DNA of 64,000 nt from a virus: IMG/VR virus record IMGVR_UViG_3300045974_000549, positions 1-64,000 of that record; one strand, given 5' to 3'. Shown here one piece after another: positions 51,566-59,676 of this stretch. The notes under the pieces were generated by a model. It saw only the letters and a list, made by a program, of their open reading frames with translations, was not told the origin of the DNA and did not search any database. Made by a program: the position numbers and the translations under genes. Each line of letters starts with the position of its first letter. Position 1 is the first letter of the stretch.

Positions 51566-51725
51566 TTTGTTCCCCTCCACCTAATTCCTCTTCCCAAAAG
51601 TTATCCCAGTGTGAATTCATGTCTTTCGACAATCCTTTATCAAAACAATCTTCACACCAACGATCATGTTCAAGTTGATAAAAAAGTTTTCCACATTCAG
51701 TACATGTAAAACTAGGACCACTCAT
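51504..51725 (-). CDS. Small zinc-ribbon protein
   Basis: A 73-residue protein with CTECGKLF at residues 8-15 and CEDCFDKG at 24-31, a compact zinc ribbon. The second half is polar. It overlaps both neighbours. Function unknown. Confidence 0.6.
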   Translation of the reverse strand: MSGPSFTCTECGKLFYQLEHDRWCEDCFDKGLSKDMNSHWDNFWEEELGGGEQNEHSNENKSGIQSRKRGDNS

Positions 51726-51934
51726 AACTCACCAATATACTCAAGTTCAGGCATTTGAGCTGAAATTTGTTTGGTTATATCAGCAGGTTCACCCATTATC
51801 ATTTTAATACCATCTTCTCTTTCCAAACAAGGTAACATCAAAAATGTAGCTTTATGAAAAATAAAAACACGATCAGCGATTGGGTGATACCAAACAGTAG
51901 CATTTTTATAATCAGCAAAAAAATCCGTAGTCAT
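51722..51934 (-). CDS. Unknown small protein
   Basis: A 70-residue protein (ATVWYHPIADRVFIFHKATF). Strand-rich start and a short helical end. It is coupled by ATGA overlaps to genes on both sides. No known motif. Confidence 0.5.
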   Translation of the reverse strand: MTTDFFADYKNATVWYHPIADRVFIFHKATFLMLPCLEREDGIKMIMGEPADITKQISAQMPELEYIGEL

Positions 51935-52323
51935 ATTTTATCCTTATCAATGAAATATTGCTTGGCAGGATTTACTTTCCCACGGTATATCCACTCACCG
52001 CATTCTCCACACCAATCTCTGTGCATATCTGTGTTTTCTACCAATCTAATTGACGGGTGCTTACACCATTCAGCATCTATTTGTAGTAAGGTATCTTCTG
52101 CAAGTTTTAGTCGGGCTTGAAGTGAATCCAATTTTTCCATTTTGGCACCGCCACGAAGCATTTCACAATGATGAATTAGTTCATCGCGTTCAGCACAAAC
52201 TTCGTCCCAAGCGGTTTTAACTTCACATAACAAAGAATACATATGATCAGCAGAAACATCACCCTCATATTCACTAATCATCATATCAAAGAGTTCTTTT
52301 TGGGTTGGGTTTTCAAAACTCAT
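51931..52323 (-). CDS. Unknown protein with coiled coil and C-terminal zinc-ribbon-like cysteines
   Basis: A 130-residue protein from ATG 52323, which overlaps the upstream stop (ATGA). The middle is helical (KMEKLDSLQARLKLAEDTLL). Cysteines at CKHPS and WCGECGEW near the end may bind zinc. A GTG start at 52332 is possible. Function unknown. Confidence 0.55.
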   Translation of the reverse strand: MSFENPTQKELFDMMISEYEGDVSADHMYSLLCEVKTAWDEVCAERDELIHHCEMLRGGAKMEKLDSLQARLKLAEDTLLQIDAEWCKHPSIRLVENTDMHRDWCGECGEWIYRGKVNPAKQYFIDKDKI

Positions 52324-52592
52324 ACACACCACCCACAGCTACCAAAAGAGAGTTTTTGTTCTAATTGTTCACAAACTTCATTATACTCGGTAATGTTGAT
52401 TTTGTATTTATCAAGAATTTCTTGTGTAGCTCTATTAGCTGTAAATTTCATATTACCACAGGCATAATCTTCGGCTTCATCAGGTGAATGGTCATATTTT
52501 TCACCGAAATCTTCATATTCAGCTTCAACACCATTGATTGAAAATTCTTTGGTTGAACACAAAGACCCATACACCTCAAGCTTTAATTCCAT
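52320..52592 (-). CDS. Unknown small protein
   Basis: A 90-residue acidic protein, beta-strand start (LKLEVYGSL), helical second half, ending SCGWCV with a cysteine pair. No known family. Confidence 0.5.
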   Translation of the reverse strand: MELKLEVYGSLCSTKEFSINGVEAEYEDFGEKYDHSPDEAEDYACGNMKFTANRATQEILDKYKINITEYNEVCEQLEQKLSFGSCGWCV

Positions 52593-52595
52593 AAA

Positions 52596-52934
52596 TCACC
52601 ACTCTTCTACACAGTCTTCCCATGGTCTATCAAATTCATCCTGTAAATTGCCATCCCAGATACCACCATTGCCGTCGTCTACATAGTCAATTACACCATA
52701 GCTGTAATGAATGAGTCCGTTAGCAATTTGTATTGTGTGACTGGGTTTTTTGCATAAAGCCTGTTTTTCTAGGAGTTCACCTATGATTTTACAGGCTTTT
52801 TCTTTTGATAAATTATGTGGTACCCTTCTACCAAATTCTTTAAGCAGATCTACTTGTTTACGGGTAGCCTTAGGTTTCCCAAGTTTAGCTGCTTTCATTA
52901 GTTTTCTAAAAAGGGCACCATTTTTATCTTGCAT
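52596..52934 (-). CDS. Unknown small protein
   Basis: A 112-residue protein with a basic helical first half (RKLMKAAKLGKPKATRKQVD) and a tryptophan-rich acidic tail. The pattern KPTRKQxDLLKEFGxxVP is seen in small phage proteins without known function. No catalytic motif. Confidence 0.5.
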   Translation of the reverse strand: MQDKNGALFRKLMKAAKLGKPKATRKQVDLLKEFGRRVPHNLSKEKACKIIGELLEKQALCKKPSHTIQIANGLIHYSYGVIDYVDDGNGGIWDGNLQDEFDRPWEDCVEEW

Positions 52935-52939
52935 AACTT

Positions 52940-53275
52940 CTACTCTTTGGTTGTAACCATTATATCCAAACCTTTGAATTCATTTTGGAATTTATTGAAA
53001 TTTACCACCTCAATTTTAACGTTGTCAACGCCATATTGCAAAATGGTAGGGGCTTGGTCTTTAGGGATATATCCTATGTGCTCCACTACACCACCCAAGT
53101 TACCAAACAACACCTTTACTGCATTAGGATCAAAAGCGTTATCCGGTTCAGGAACAAGTCTTAAGTCAAATTTAATTTTATCCGCTGGGGTTTTTTGTAA
53201 ATCCTCCATTACAGAATTGAATGCATCCTTACGAAAATTGACTCCAACTACTCTACCTCTATATAATGTTTTCAT
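52940..53275 (-). CDS. HIRAN-domain protein
   Basis: A 111-residue protein. LVPEPDNAFDPNAVKVLF followed by HIGYIPKDQAP is the HIRAN pattern (xREPxNxxDxxAVxV...hxGYxPxxxA). The domain binds 3' ends of DNA or stalled forks in other proteins and occurs as a single-domain phage protein too. It likely helps replication or repair. AAAGGAGAAAAC precedes the ATG. Confidence 0.65.
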   Translation of the reverse strand: MKTLYRGRVVGVNFRKDAFNSVMEDLQKTPADKIKFDLRLVPEPDNAFDPNAVKVLFGNLGGVVEHIGYIPKDQAPTILQYGVDNVKIEVVNFNKFQNEFKGLDIMVTTKE

Positions 53276-53487
53276 GTTTTCTCCTTTTCATTGAATCTTA
53301 AATTAGATTTTTCTCTTAAAGTGGCTTCGTTATCTTCCAATTCTTTTATATCTTCTAAGTGCCCATGTTTTTTAAAAGCATCTATCATTCCCTTCTTATA
53401 ACCACGGAAAAAGGTTGATTTTAACATAGACGATAAGTCACCTACTAACCTGTCCAGAAGTTCGTGGTTGGGGGGTATATGGTTCAT
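53272..53487 (-). CDS. Unknown small protein
   Basis: A 71-residue helical protein from ATG 53487 with AAGGGATCTCTT upstream. A longer frame with ATG 53520 begins within the preceding gene and has no site. Content GYKKGMIDAFKKHGHLEDIK shows no motif. Confidence 0.45.
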   Translation of the reverse strand: MNHIPPNHELLDRLVGDLSSMLKSTFFRGYKKGMIDAFKKHGHLEDIKELEDNEATLREKSNLRFNEKEKT

Positions 53488-53755
53488 AAGAGATCCCTTC
53501 ATCTGATAGGTAATGTTCACATGAGTTGTGTATTATATGTACTCCAGCGGGTAAAATAACAATAGTATTGGATTTATCCGCATAAACAGGCTCCAACACT
53601 TTAACTTTTTTGGCTATCTTCCTAGTGCTTGGTCTTCTAATATCCAATTTATCATTATTAAGACAAATGGCACATCTTGTATGTCCAAAATAAGCGTCTC
53701 TCTTTATTGGTAACGCTCTTATTTTCTTTGGGTAATAACGAGATGCTTTATACAT
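53438..53755 (-). CDS. Unknown basic protein with Cys/His cluster
   Basis: A 105-residue basic protein. CAICLNND and HIIHNSCEHY suggest a metal site. Its start overlaps the end of the SbcC-like gene. Function unknown. Confidence 0.5.
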   Translation of the reverse strand: MYKASRYYPKKIRALPIKRDAYFGHTRCAICLNNDKLDIRRPSTRKIAKKVKVLEPVYADKSNTIVILPAGVHIIHNSCEHYLSDEGISYEPYTPQPRTSGQVSR

Positions 53756-55409
53756 ATACTACGCTTTTTCCATCAGTTTTTTGTACTTGGATTATAGAGT
53801 CGAATCTACTTTTTAAATCCTGGTTATGGGTAATAACATGAACTGCAGACGAATCAGGAAAAATAACATCTAAAGTATTAACTACAGAATCAATACCTTC
53901 TTGATCTAAGTTTTCAAAAAGTTCATCAAGAACTACCAGGTTAGTTTTATTTCCAGACGCATCCATAAGAAATTTTTGGATAGCCAAAATGATGATAGAA
54001 TCAAGCCTTCGTTTTTCACCACCTGATAACTGCTTATATTCAATATCACAACCATCTTTTTCAACATCTATTTCTATACCAGTAGCTTTATCATTAACAC
54101 GGAGTCCAATTTTAGTATTAGAAAAAATTACTGGTGATATACTAGCTATTGTTTTGGTAACAATATTGATATAATCAACAAGAACTTCGGTCCTAAATTT
54201 TGATGAAGGTTGTAAAGTAGATGACATCCAGTCAAAATGACTTTTTTCTTTTTCTATTGTTTGGATTTCCGACTGAAGCACATTAACTTCTTCATTTAGT
54301 TTATCAAGACTATTTTTAAGTTGTTCCGCGTCTGTAGATAACGAATAACTAGCAAACTCACTGGATAGCTGAGAAAATTGAGTCTTTAATAACTTTAATT
54401 GAGTTTTAGCAGAGTTTATGTCTGAATTTTTCTGTGAATGAGCCTTTTGCGTGGCTTCATATCTTAGGTTAATTGAATGCACTGAACTAGATACTGACAG
54501 CAAAGATTGTTTTATTTCTTCAAATTCTTTTTGTGCTTTATCTTTTTCTTTATATTCCTGCCCACAAGTAGCACAAACTCCAGAAACTAAAGATTCTAGA
54601 CTATCAGACCTACTTTGTAAATTATAAAGTTTTTCCTTTTGTGCACTAAGTTCGTTAAACACTGAGGAAGGAGACGCAATTAATGATAATTCACTAGTCA
54701 ATGAAGTAATGTTAATTTCAACTGAGGCAATTTCTGATTTAAGGATTTTCATTTTAGATTTGATTAAATCAGATTGCCCCTTGTTGGTAGACTCAAGCGT
54801 TTCAATTTTAGCATGAAGGCTTACCATTTCTTTTTCTTTTTCAGCAAACTTGTCTTGTTTCTCAGATAAAACATTATACAATTCTTTTGATTTTTTATCA
54901 ACTTTTGATTTGTAATTATCCCAAATTGAAAAACCAACAACCCCCTCAAAAACAGACTTTCTAAGAGAAGGGGTAAATTGAGTAAAACTTAGTGGCAATC
55001 CTTGTAAAACAACACAAGAAGAAATAAAAAGTTCATACGAAATTCCTATGATAGATTCGACTTGAGCATCAACTTCTGTGGCAATACGAGCAGAAATATC
55101 TGCACCATTACAAAAGAGTTTAACCCCTGATCCACCACGAGTCATTTTAAGTGATCGTTCAACTCTATGTAAAATTCCATCAACTGAAAAATCAACAGCT
55201 ACAAACAAATTACCTTGCCCATGAGTTGATGGGTCATTACCACGAATTGATCTTTTATAAAGACACCAAACAAGAGCCTCAAAAATAGAACTTTTTCCAC
55301 TACCATTTAATCCGGTAATTAGATGTTTACCAGGGTTAATAGGGAAGTACATTTCTTCTATCGTGTGAAAATTTTTAACTTCTACCGAATTAAATTTTAA
55401 GTAAGCCAT
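53748..55409 (-). CDS. SbcC/Rad50-like recombination ATPase (gp46-like)
   Basis: A 553-residue protein. GLNGSGKSS (about residues 34-42) is Walker A, two coiled-coil arms flank the zinc hook CATCGQEY (about 278), and QLSGGEKRRLDS and LVVLDELFENLD are the ABC signature and Walker B with catalytic Glu. It is as short as T4 gp46. With the following-named nuclease partner it processes DNA ends for recombination-dependent replication. TAAGGAATAAAA precedes the ATG. Confidence 0.88.
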   Translation of the reverse strand: MAYLKFNSVEVKNFHTIEEMYFPINPGKHLITGLNGSGKSSIFEALVWCLYKRSIRGNDPSTHGQGNLFVAVDFSVDGILHRVERSLKMTRGGSGVKLFCNGADISARIATEVDAQVESIIGISYELFISSCVVLQGLPLSFTQFTPSLRKSVFEGVVGFSIWDNYKSKVDKKSKELYNVLSEKQDKFAEKEKEMVSLHAKIETLESTNKGQSDLIKSKMKILKSEIASVEINITSLTSELSLIASPSSVFNELSAQKEKLYNLQSRSDSLESLVSGVCATCGQEYKEKDKAQKEFEEIKQSLLSVSSSVHSINLRYEATQKAHSQKNSDINSAKTQLKLLKTQFSQLSSEFASYSLSTDAEQLKNSLDKLNEEVNVLQSEIQTIEKEKSHFDWMSSTLQPSSKFRTEVLVDYINIVTKTIASISPVIFSNTKIGLRVNDKATGIEIDVEKDGCDIEYKQLSGGEKRRLDSIIILAIQKFLMDASGNKTNLVVLDELFENLDQEGIDSVVNTLDVIFPDSSAVHVITHNQDLKSRFDSIIQVQKTDGKSVVYV

Positions 55410-55411
55410 TT

Positions 55412-56434
55412 TTATTCCTTAATTACTGAATCTAGAAATTCAACTGCTTCGGGACGGTTGTTACTTGTGTATTTTCTAAGCATTGAAAACGGAGTACCAA
55501 AATTAAGTCTAGTTGGTGTATTTTCATCCATTCCAGTTTCATTCTTTTTGTGAACTGGTATATAAATAAAATCATAACCTTCAAAAATAGATAAATCATC
55601 AACTTCACACTTTATTTGCAGAATAACATTAAACTTGGGGTCAATTTTTTGTAAATCAATAATATCATCAATTTTTACATAATGATAAGACGCGGTGTTT
55701 GGTAAATGCAAGAATTCATTAGTGGCAGAATCCCACATCAAAACACCACCAACTTTTTCAGTATCATTTCTAGTGAATCTGTTTTGTACCAACGACCCTG
55801 GATAATAAACTGAACCCACTCTTTGTGTAGCATGTAGATCACCACTAACTACTGGAATTGAAAAATTAGCGTCAATTTCGCTTTCTGATTTGAAGCCGTT
55901 TTCGTATTCAGCACTTTTAAAATCTAAATGAGTGACCATGAGATCACACTTTTTTTCCATGATTCTTAAGTCCTTAGTAATTAGATCTTCATCAGAATTA
56001 AACTGTACAACACCAATTTTAGTAATTTTGTTATCATCTTTTAGTTTGTATACTGTGTTTTCTAACAAAATCGTACCATATCCACCAAGAGTGCAAATTG
56101 AGTTTATACCAAGTGGTTCATTTTGTACATCATGATTACCCTTAGTAATTACAAATACAGCTCCAACTTCGGCACAAGCGTTTTTAATTCCGGTTAAAGC
56201 CCTATCGGACGCAGTGATTACTGTAGTTGATAACCCCTCTGGTGTGTGGTACAAATCACCAAGCAACATTACCAGTGATGGTTTATACTCTATAATTTGT
56301 TTGGCTACCCATTCAAACCCTATAAGTATGTTATTAAGTTCTCTAGTAAACCCATTCTCTTCAACTTTATTAAATGGTGGGAAACTACCAAAGTCTTTCA
56401 GGTGAGTGTCCGAGAAAAACATTACCTTCGACAT
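55412..56434 (-). CDS. SbcD/Mre11-like nuclease (gp47-like)
   Basis: A 340-residue metallophosphoesterase. FFSDTHLKD, LLGDLYHTPEG, TKGNHDVQN, VTHLDF and SGDLHATQRV are the five phosphoesterase motifs, with the usual aspartates and histidines. It is the nuclease partner of the SbcC-like protein encoded just downstream. It is the first gene of the long minus-strand operon, behind a promoter with two operators. Confidence 0.88.
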   Translation of the reverse strand: MSKVMFFSDTHLKDFGSFPPFNKVEENGFTRELNNILIGFEWVAKQIIEYKPSLVMLLGDLYHTPEGLSTTVITASDRALTGIKNACAEVGAVFVITKGNHDVQNEPLGINSICTLGGYGTILLENTVYKLKDDNKITKIGVVQFNSDEDLITKDLRIMEKKCDLMVTHLDFKSAEYENGFKSESEIDANFSIPVVSGDLHATQRVGSVYYPGSLVQNRFTRNDTEKVGGVLMWDSATNEFLHLPNTASYHYVKIDDIIDLQKIDPKFNVILQIKCEVDDLSIFEGYDFIYIPVHKKNETGMDENTPTRLNFGTPFSMLRKYTSNNRPEAVEFLDSVIKE

Positions 56435-56502
56435 TTATATACCCCTATATTCCTTCAGTTACAAAAATTACCTAAGTTTAAACGGGAATATATAACAATT
56501 AC

Positions 56503-56532
56503 ATAATATATATCCTGTTACAGGGTCTTCAA
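56503..56532 (-). promoter_or_regulatory. Minus-strand promoter of the replication operon
   Basis: TTGAAG (56532-56527) and TATTAT (56508-56503) are 18 bases apart. An 11-base operator-like palindrome (56514-56524) lies within the spacer. It points toward the gp47-like gene at 56434. Confidence 0.5.
56514..56524. promoter_or_regulatory. Operator-like palindrome O1
   Basis: CCTGTTACAGG is symmetric around its central base. It shares the core TGTTACA with a second site 22 bases away (centre to centre), which puts both on the same face of the helix. It overlaps the minus-strand promoter. Confidence 0.5.
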
Positions 56533-56535
56533 ATA

Positions 56536-56546
56536 TTTGTTACAAA
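56536..56546. promoter_or_regulatory. Operator-like palindrome O2
   Basis: TTTGTTACAAA has the same core and symmetry as O1. It lies between the -35 boxes of the two divergent promoters, so one bound protein pair could affect both. Confidence 0.5.
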
Positions 56547-56554
56547 CTCTTCAC

Positions 56555-56584
56555 TTGACAAGTTTAATTTTGGTGTGATATAAC
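56555..56584 (+). promoter_or_regulatory. Plus-strand early promoter
   Basis: TTGACA (56555-56560) and TATAAC (56579-56584) are separated by 18 bases. The leader of about 20 bases contains AAAGGAG before the start at 56609. Confidence 0.7.
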
Positions 56585-56608
56585 TAGGTAACTTATCACA
56601 AAGGAGAT

Positions 56609-56905
56609 ATGAAAATGAACGCTACACAATGGGTTGCCACAGGTAAAACTACCACTCTTAAAGGTAAAGCCCTTGGCACCAACAAAGAGACTTTGAAAGA
56701 AGTTAAGGGAAAACTTAACAAACTAGCAGAAACAGAAAAAATCAAAGCTGGTGAAACATTCCGTGTATCATTGTTACAAGAAGACAAAGTATGTGGTGCT
56801 TGGACTATGAAAGCTAAGATTAAAAAAGTCAAAATTGCTACAGCTAAAAAAGCTTTGAAAAAAGTGGCTAAAGCTAAGACTGCTACCGTTGCTGCTAAGG
56901 CTTAA
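56609..56905 (+). CDS. Small lysine-rich protein, histone-like in composition
   Basis: A 98-residue very basic protein, with a final stretch of alternating Lys and Ala (KKALKKVAKAKTATVAAKA), like the tails of histone H1-like proteins. No HU fold motif is seen. It is the first plus-strand gene behind a near-consensus promoter, so it is likely abundant early. It may bind DNA or RNA. ATG 56615 is a possible alternative start with better spacing. Confidence 0.6.
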   Translation: MKMNATQWVATGKTTTLKGKALGTNKETLKEVKGKLNKLAETEKIKAGETFRVSLLQEDKVCGAWTMKAKIKKVKIATAKKALKKVAKAKTATVAAKA

Positions 56906-56908
56906 TCT

Positions 56909-57214
56909 ATGTGGGTTCTGTTACTAAACGATATGAGATCACCAAAGATTGAAATGATGGATGCGTTTGCAAGGGCAGAATCCAAAGAAGCCTTAGTAAG
57001 TTTTGTCAACAATGAAAAAACTTCCCCTTATGGGGAAGAAAAATGGCAAAAATTTTTCAAAAAAGGTGGGCCACTTGAATGGTGTAACCCGCCGAGTATT
57101 GATGAAGATTCTTATGTTGATGTTGGTACTTACGAAAAACGCGTAGACATGGAAATTAAAAAATTCACTAAATGGTGGAATGAGAGTGTTTTAGGTCTCA
57201 ATGAGGTCAAATGA
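56909..57214 (+). CDS. Unknown small protein
   Basis: A 101-residue protein (SKEALVSFVNNEKTSPYGEE, KKGGPLEWCNPPS). The pattern of a short helix followed by FFKKGGPLEWCN is familiar from phage proteins of unknown role. It starts three bases after the preceding stop and overlaps the next start (ATGA). Confidence 0.55.
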   Translation: MWVLLLNDMRSPKIEMMDAFARAESKEALVSFVNNEKTSPYGEEKWQKFFKKGGPLEWCNPPSIDEDSYVDVGTYEKRVDMEIKKFTKWWNESVLGLNEVK

Positions 57215-57522
57215 AACCAAGGAAGTGGATTTTAGCTAGAGATCCAGTATTAGGTAGACAGTATGTATTTCCAGAAGGTTACGTATTTTCTGAAGACGAA
57301 CCACCTAGTGAAATTATAGATGTTATTGAGTTTAAAGCTTATAAATATCTTGAAGAAGAGCGTGATGCACTAGTTGTTGCTCACGACACTCAATGTAAAA
57401 TAGCTATAGAATTTCAAAAGTTGTTCAAAGAGATTGAACCTGAAATGACTAGGCTTGATAATGAAAATAAAAAACTCAAGGAAGATCTAAATAGATACAA
57501 GGGGACAGAAGAAACTCTGTAA
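57211..57522 (+). CDS. Unknown protein with C-terminal coiled coil
   Basis: A 103-residue protein; residues 45-103 are helical and heptad-like (EIEPEMTRLDNENKKLKEDL). Coupled to the upstream gene by ATGA. No known family. Confidence 0.5.
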   Translation: MKPRKWILARDPVLGRQYVFPEGYVFSEDEPPSEIIDVIEFKAYKYLEEERDALVVAHDTQCKIAIEFQKLFKEIEPEMTRLDNENKKLKEDLNRYKGTEETL

Positions 57523-57529
57523 TTAGCGC

Positions 57530-57904
57530 ATGTTAAGAGTAGTTGGTGAAGAAAAAATAATAGATGAGCCTCAATCAAAACACGACTTCATTTTTAGGGG
57601 CAAAACTATAAAATTGCTCCTTGAACCTTGTGATTGTGGAGTTAAGGCTCGTTGGGTAATTGAAATGCCTTTTAAGTCTACACTACCCGAATTTTTACAA
57701 AATATAATTCCTGATCAAGAGGGAAAGAAAACAATTTTTCATACCCTTGATGAGTGGCATTTTCATCCGACTTGGTTTCAAAAATATATACTAAGACAAA
57801 AACTTGAAAAAGAACTCAAAAAATGGGTAAATAAAACCAAAAAAAGATTTGAATCTATTACCAGCAGCGAGAAGAACATAAAACAGCTTATGGATTTGAT
57901 ATGA
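57530..57904 (+). CDS. Unknown small protein
   Basis: A 124-residue protein with a beta-rich first half (CDCGVKARWVIEMP) and a basic helical second half. The binding site is weak. The stop overlaps the next start (ATGA). No motif recognised. Confidence 0.5.
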   Translation: MLRVVGEEKIIDEPQSKHDFIFRGKTIKLLLEPCDCGVKARWVIEMPFKSTLPEFLQNIIPDQEGKKTIFHTLDEWHFHPTWFQKYILRQKLEKELKKWVNKTKKRFESITSSEKNIKQLMDLI

Positions 57905-58095
57905 AAAAAATAACTAAATGGTTAAAGGGGTTTTTGTTTGGCAGAGACCCCAATATTTTTGATGAAAATGGGCAGGTTGTACACAAAATTCCAAGACCTG
58001 TGTGGAAAAAATGGGAAGATAGATACAAACAAAACAACTGGCGTGTACACAGTGGAATGAAAAATCACACTCACTCTAATAGCAACAACAAATGA
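57901..58095 (+). CDS. Unknown small basic protein
   Basis: A 64-residue protein rich in Lys, Trp and Asn (MKKITKWLKGFLFGRDPNIF). Coupled to both neighbours by ATGA overlaps. Function unknown. Confidence 0.5.
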   Translation: MKKITKWLKGFLFGRDPNIFDENGQVVHKIPRPVWKKWEDRYKQNNWRVHSGMKNHTHSNSNNK

Positions 58096-58307
58096 GTATA
58101 ACTAAATTTGTAAAACCAGAATTACTGCAAGCATTTAAAACCGAAATGAAATTCGCTCTTTGTATTGGCAGTGGTGCTGAAGCAAAAATTAGAGTTGAAC
58201 AAGTGTTAGACGAGTATTTAATTTTGCCAGAAAAAGAAAAATTCCTCCTTAAGAAAAAACTACTATGTGAGACTCCGGTGAATGAGTTAGTAGGAATGCT
58301 TGAATAA
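58092..58307 (+). CDS. Unknown small helical protein
   Basis: A 71-residue helical protein (KPELLQAFKTEMKFALC, EKFLLKKKLL). Coupled to both neighbours. No family recognised. Confidence 0.5.
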   Translation: MSITKFVKPELLQAFKTEMKFALCIGSGAEAKIRVEQVLDEYLILPEKEKFLLKKKLLCETPVNELVGMLE

Positions 58308-58497
58308 ATACAAACTAAGGAAACCAGACAAACCTTTTGTATACGATCCTTATGTTGAATTCACAATCAAAGTTAGAAAATCCTGGGTTACCAAATTAGA
58401 TGAACAAAGAAAACCGTATAAACTAAATAGAAACCAAATTTGTTTACAAATTTTCAAATGGGCTTTATTTCAAGAAGAACATAACAAGGACGACTAA
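58300..58497 (+). CDS. Possible ribbon-helix-helix regulator
   Basis: A 65-residue protein starting at TTG, with TAGGA four bases upstream. VEFTIKVRKSWVTKLDEQ followed by LNRNQICLQIFKWAL has the strand-helix-helix spacing of Arc/CopG-type DNA-binding proteins. If so, it is a candidate for binding one of the palindromic operators in this region. The evidence is the pattern only. Confidence 0.45.
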   Translation: MNKYKLRKPDKPFVYDPYVEFTIKVRKSWVTKLDEQRKPYKLNRNQICLQIFKWALFQEEHNKDD

Positions 58498-58521
58498 AAT
58501 AACTTTGTAAGAGGGGGAAAC

Positions 58522-58737
58522 ATGCAAAGAAAAAGAGACAGGCTTACTGAAGGTAAAGTAATTGATAAAGTAACCGAACTTCTTGAAATTTTCCCTAAAG
58601 AAAAACAATTGTCCATTCTGTCCTATGTAACTCAAAATTTACGTGAAGAAAAATTAGACATTAGTAAGGTTTCCATCCCTCGGTTTGATAAAACCGGTAG
58701 GATTGTTCCGGACTTTGGAAACGGAAAAACCATCTGA
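58522..58737 (+). CDS. Unknown small protein
   Basis: A 71-residue protein, two helices (VIDKVTELLEIFPKEKQLSI) and a proline-rich tail. GAGGGGGAAAC precedes the ATG. No known family. It is the last gene before the 620-base gap. Confidence 0.55.
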   Translation: MQRKRDRLTEGKVIDKVTELLEIFPKEKQLSILSYVTQNLREEKLDISKVSIPRFDKTGRIVPDFGNGKTI

Positions 58738-59310
58738 TTTTCAATCAATTAAACCCTTCTGGAAGAATTTCTGGAGCATGAGCGGAAGAAAACAAGAGGG
58801 AAAACCTTAGTTTCAAACCGAATTATTAAACCCCTAGTAGGGGGTGAAGGTTATAACCCTTCTGATGTTTTTACAACTCTACCCTTCACTAACCGACCAA
58901 GAGTCTCCAAAGGAACGTTACTTCCTAAAAAGCGAAAAATTCAGTTAGTACATGATGGCTTATAGCCATCTATCGCCAAGTTTGCCCCTACAAGGACCGT
59001 TCAGGAAAATAATAAACCCCTTACACCCAGCACAAGCGTTGGTGAACCGTTTATTAACTTATGTACTTTGTACGAGCAGGTATAGTGATAAAACATATCT
59101 TCATCCATCCCACCAGAAATTGTTCCACTCTTCCTTGGACTCTTCTTCCTAGTGTTCACCTCGTAAGCTTACCCAAGGACACGTGACAAAAGTATTTGTT
59201 CACCCTCGGTTTTTGCCGTTTTAGTTAGTAGTTCACAAAATGTTTTAACGGATGCCCCAGTATATTAAATAATTGGTTAGCTCTTGCGTTGTTAAAAAGG
59301 AGTACGGCAC
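58738..59310 (+). other. Long gap without credible gene; several hairpins, possible structured RNA
   Basis: No frame here has a binding site and convincing content. Visible hairpins are CCCC-TAGTA-GGGG (58831-58843), GATGGC-TTATA-GCCATC (58954-58970), GTAC-TTT-GTAC (59063-59073) and the palindrome GTAAGCTTAC (59163-59172). GTTCACC occurs near 59154 and 59199, and its complement GGTGAAC at 59041, which allows long-range pairing. CCTTGG (near 59133) can pair with CCAAGG (near 59174). A structured noncoding RNA or a replication or packaging site is possible. No tRNA or RNase P signature is present. Confidence 0.4.
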
Positions 59311-59339
59311 TTGACAAGGCATATATGCCATGCTATAAT
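59311..59339 (+). promoter_or_regulatory. Consensus promoter with palindromic operator in the spacer
   Basis: TTGACA (59311-59316) and TATAAT (59334-59339) are both perfect and 17 bases apart. The spacer contains the 12-base palindrome GGCATATATGCC (59318-59329), well placed for repression. It drives the HAD-like gene and the genes after it. Confidence 0.88.
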
Positions 59340-59361
59340 TAAGCTACAGGGGATTTAAGCG

Positions 59362-59661
59362 ATGCTAGGGAAGAAGGATTTTGTCGTAGCTTACGACATA
59401 CAAGGGACATTAGACAGCAAATGGAAAAAAGAATTAACAGACTCAATGAAGATATTTTCTGCTCTTGGATGCAAAATAATGGTTTGGAGCATGGCTGATA
59501 TAGATAGTATTAAAGATTATTGCGAAGCAGCAAAAATTGTTCCGGATATCATGGCAGAAAAACTTGGATGCAAGATAATACCTGATATAGCGTTTGATGA
59601 TTCGATGGAATTTGCTTTTATGTGCAAGCATAAGGGTATTAAAGTAATAACAGTAAAATAA
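59362..59661 (+). CDS. Small HAD-like protein
   Basis: A 99-residue protein. AYDIQGTLDS resembles HAD motif I (DxDGTL) with Gln in place of the second Asp, and KIMVWSMAD resembles motif II. DIAFDDSMEFA looks like motif IV. The general fold is likely but the change in motif I makes ordinary phosphatase activity doubtful. ACAGGGGATTTAAGCG precedes the ATG. Confidence 0.5.
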   Translation: MLGKKDFVVAYDIQGTLDSKWKKELTDSMKIFSALGCKIMVWSMADIDSIKDYCEAAKIVPDIMAEKLGCKIIPDIAFDDSMEFAFMCKHKGIKVITVK

Positions 59662-59676
59662 AAAGGAGACAAGTAT

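Noticed and set aside
58952-59152. 66-codon open frame in the long gap
   Set aside because: No binding site, low-complexity Ser/Leu/His content, and it crosses a perfect hairpin at its start.
58738-59310. RNase P RNA in the gap
   Set aside because: The universally conserved GAGGAAAGTCC and ACAGAA elements are absent on both strands.
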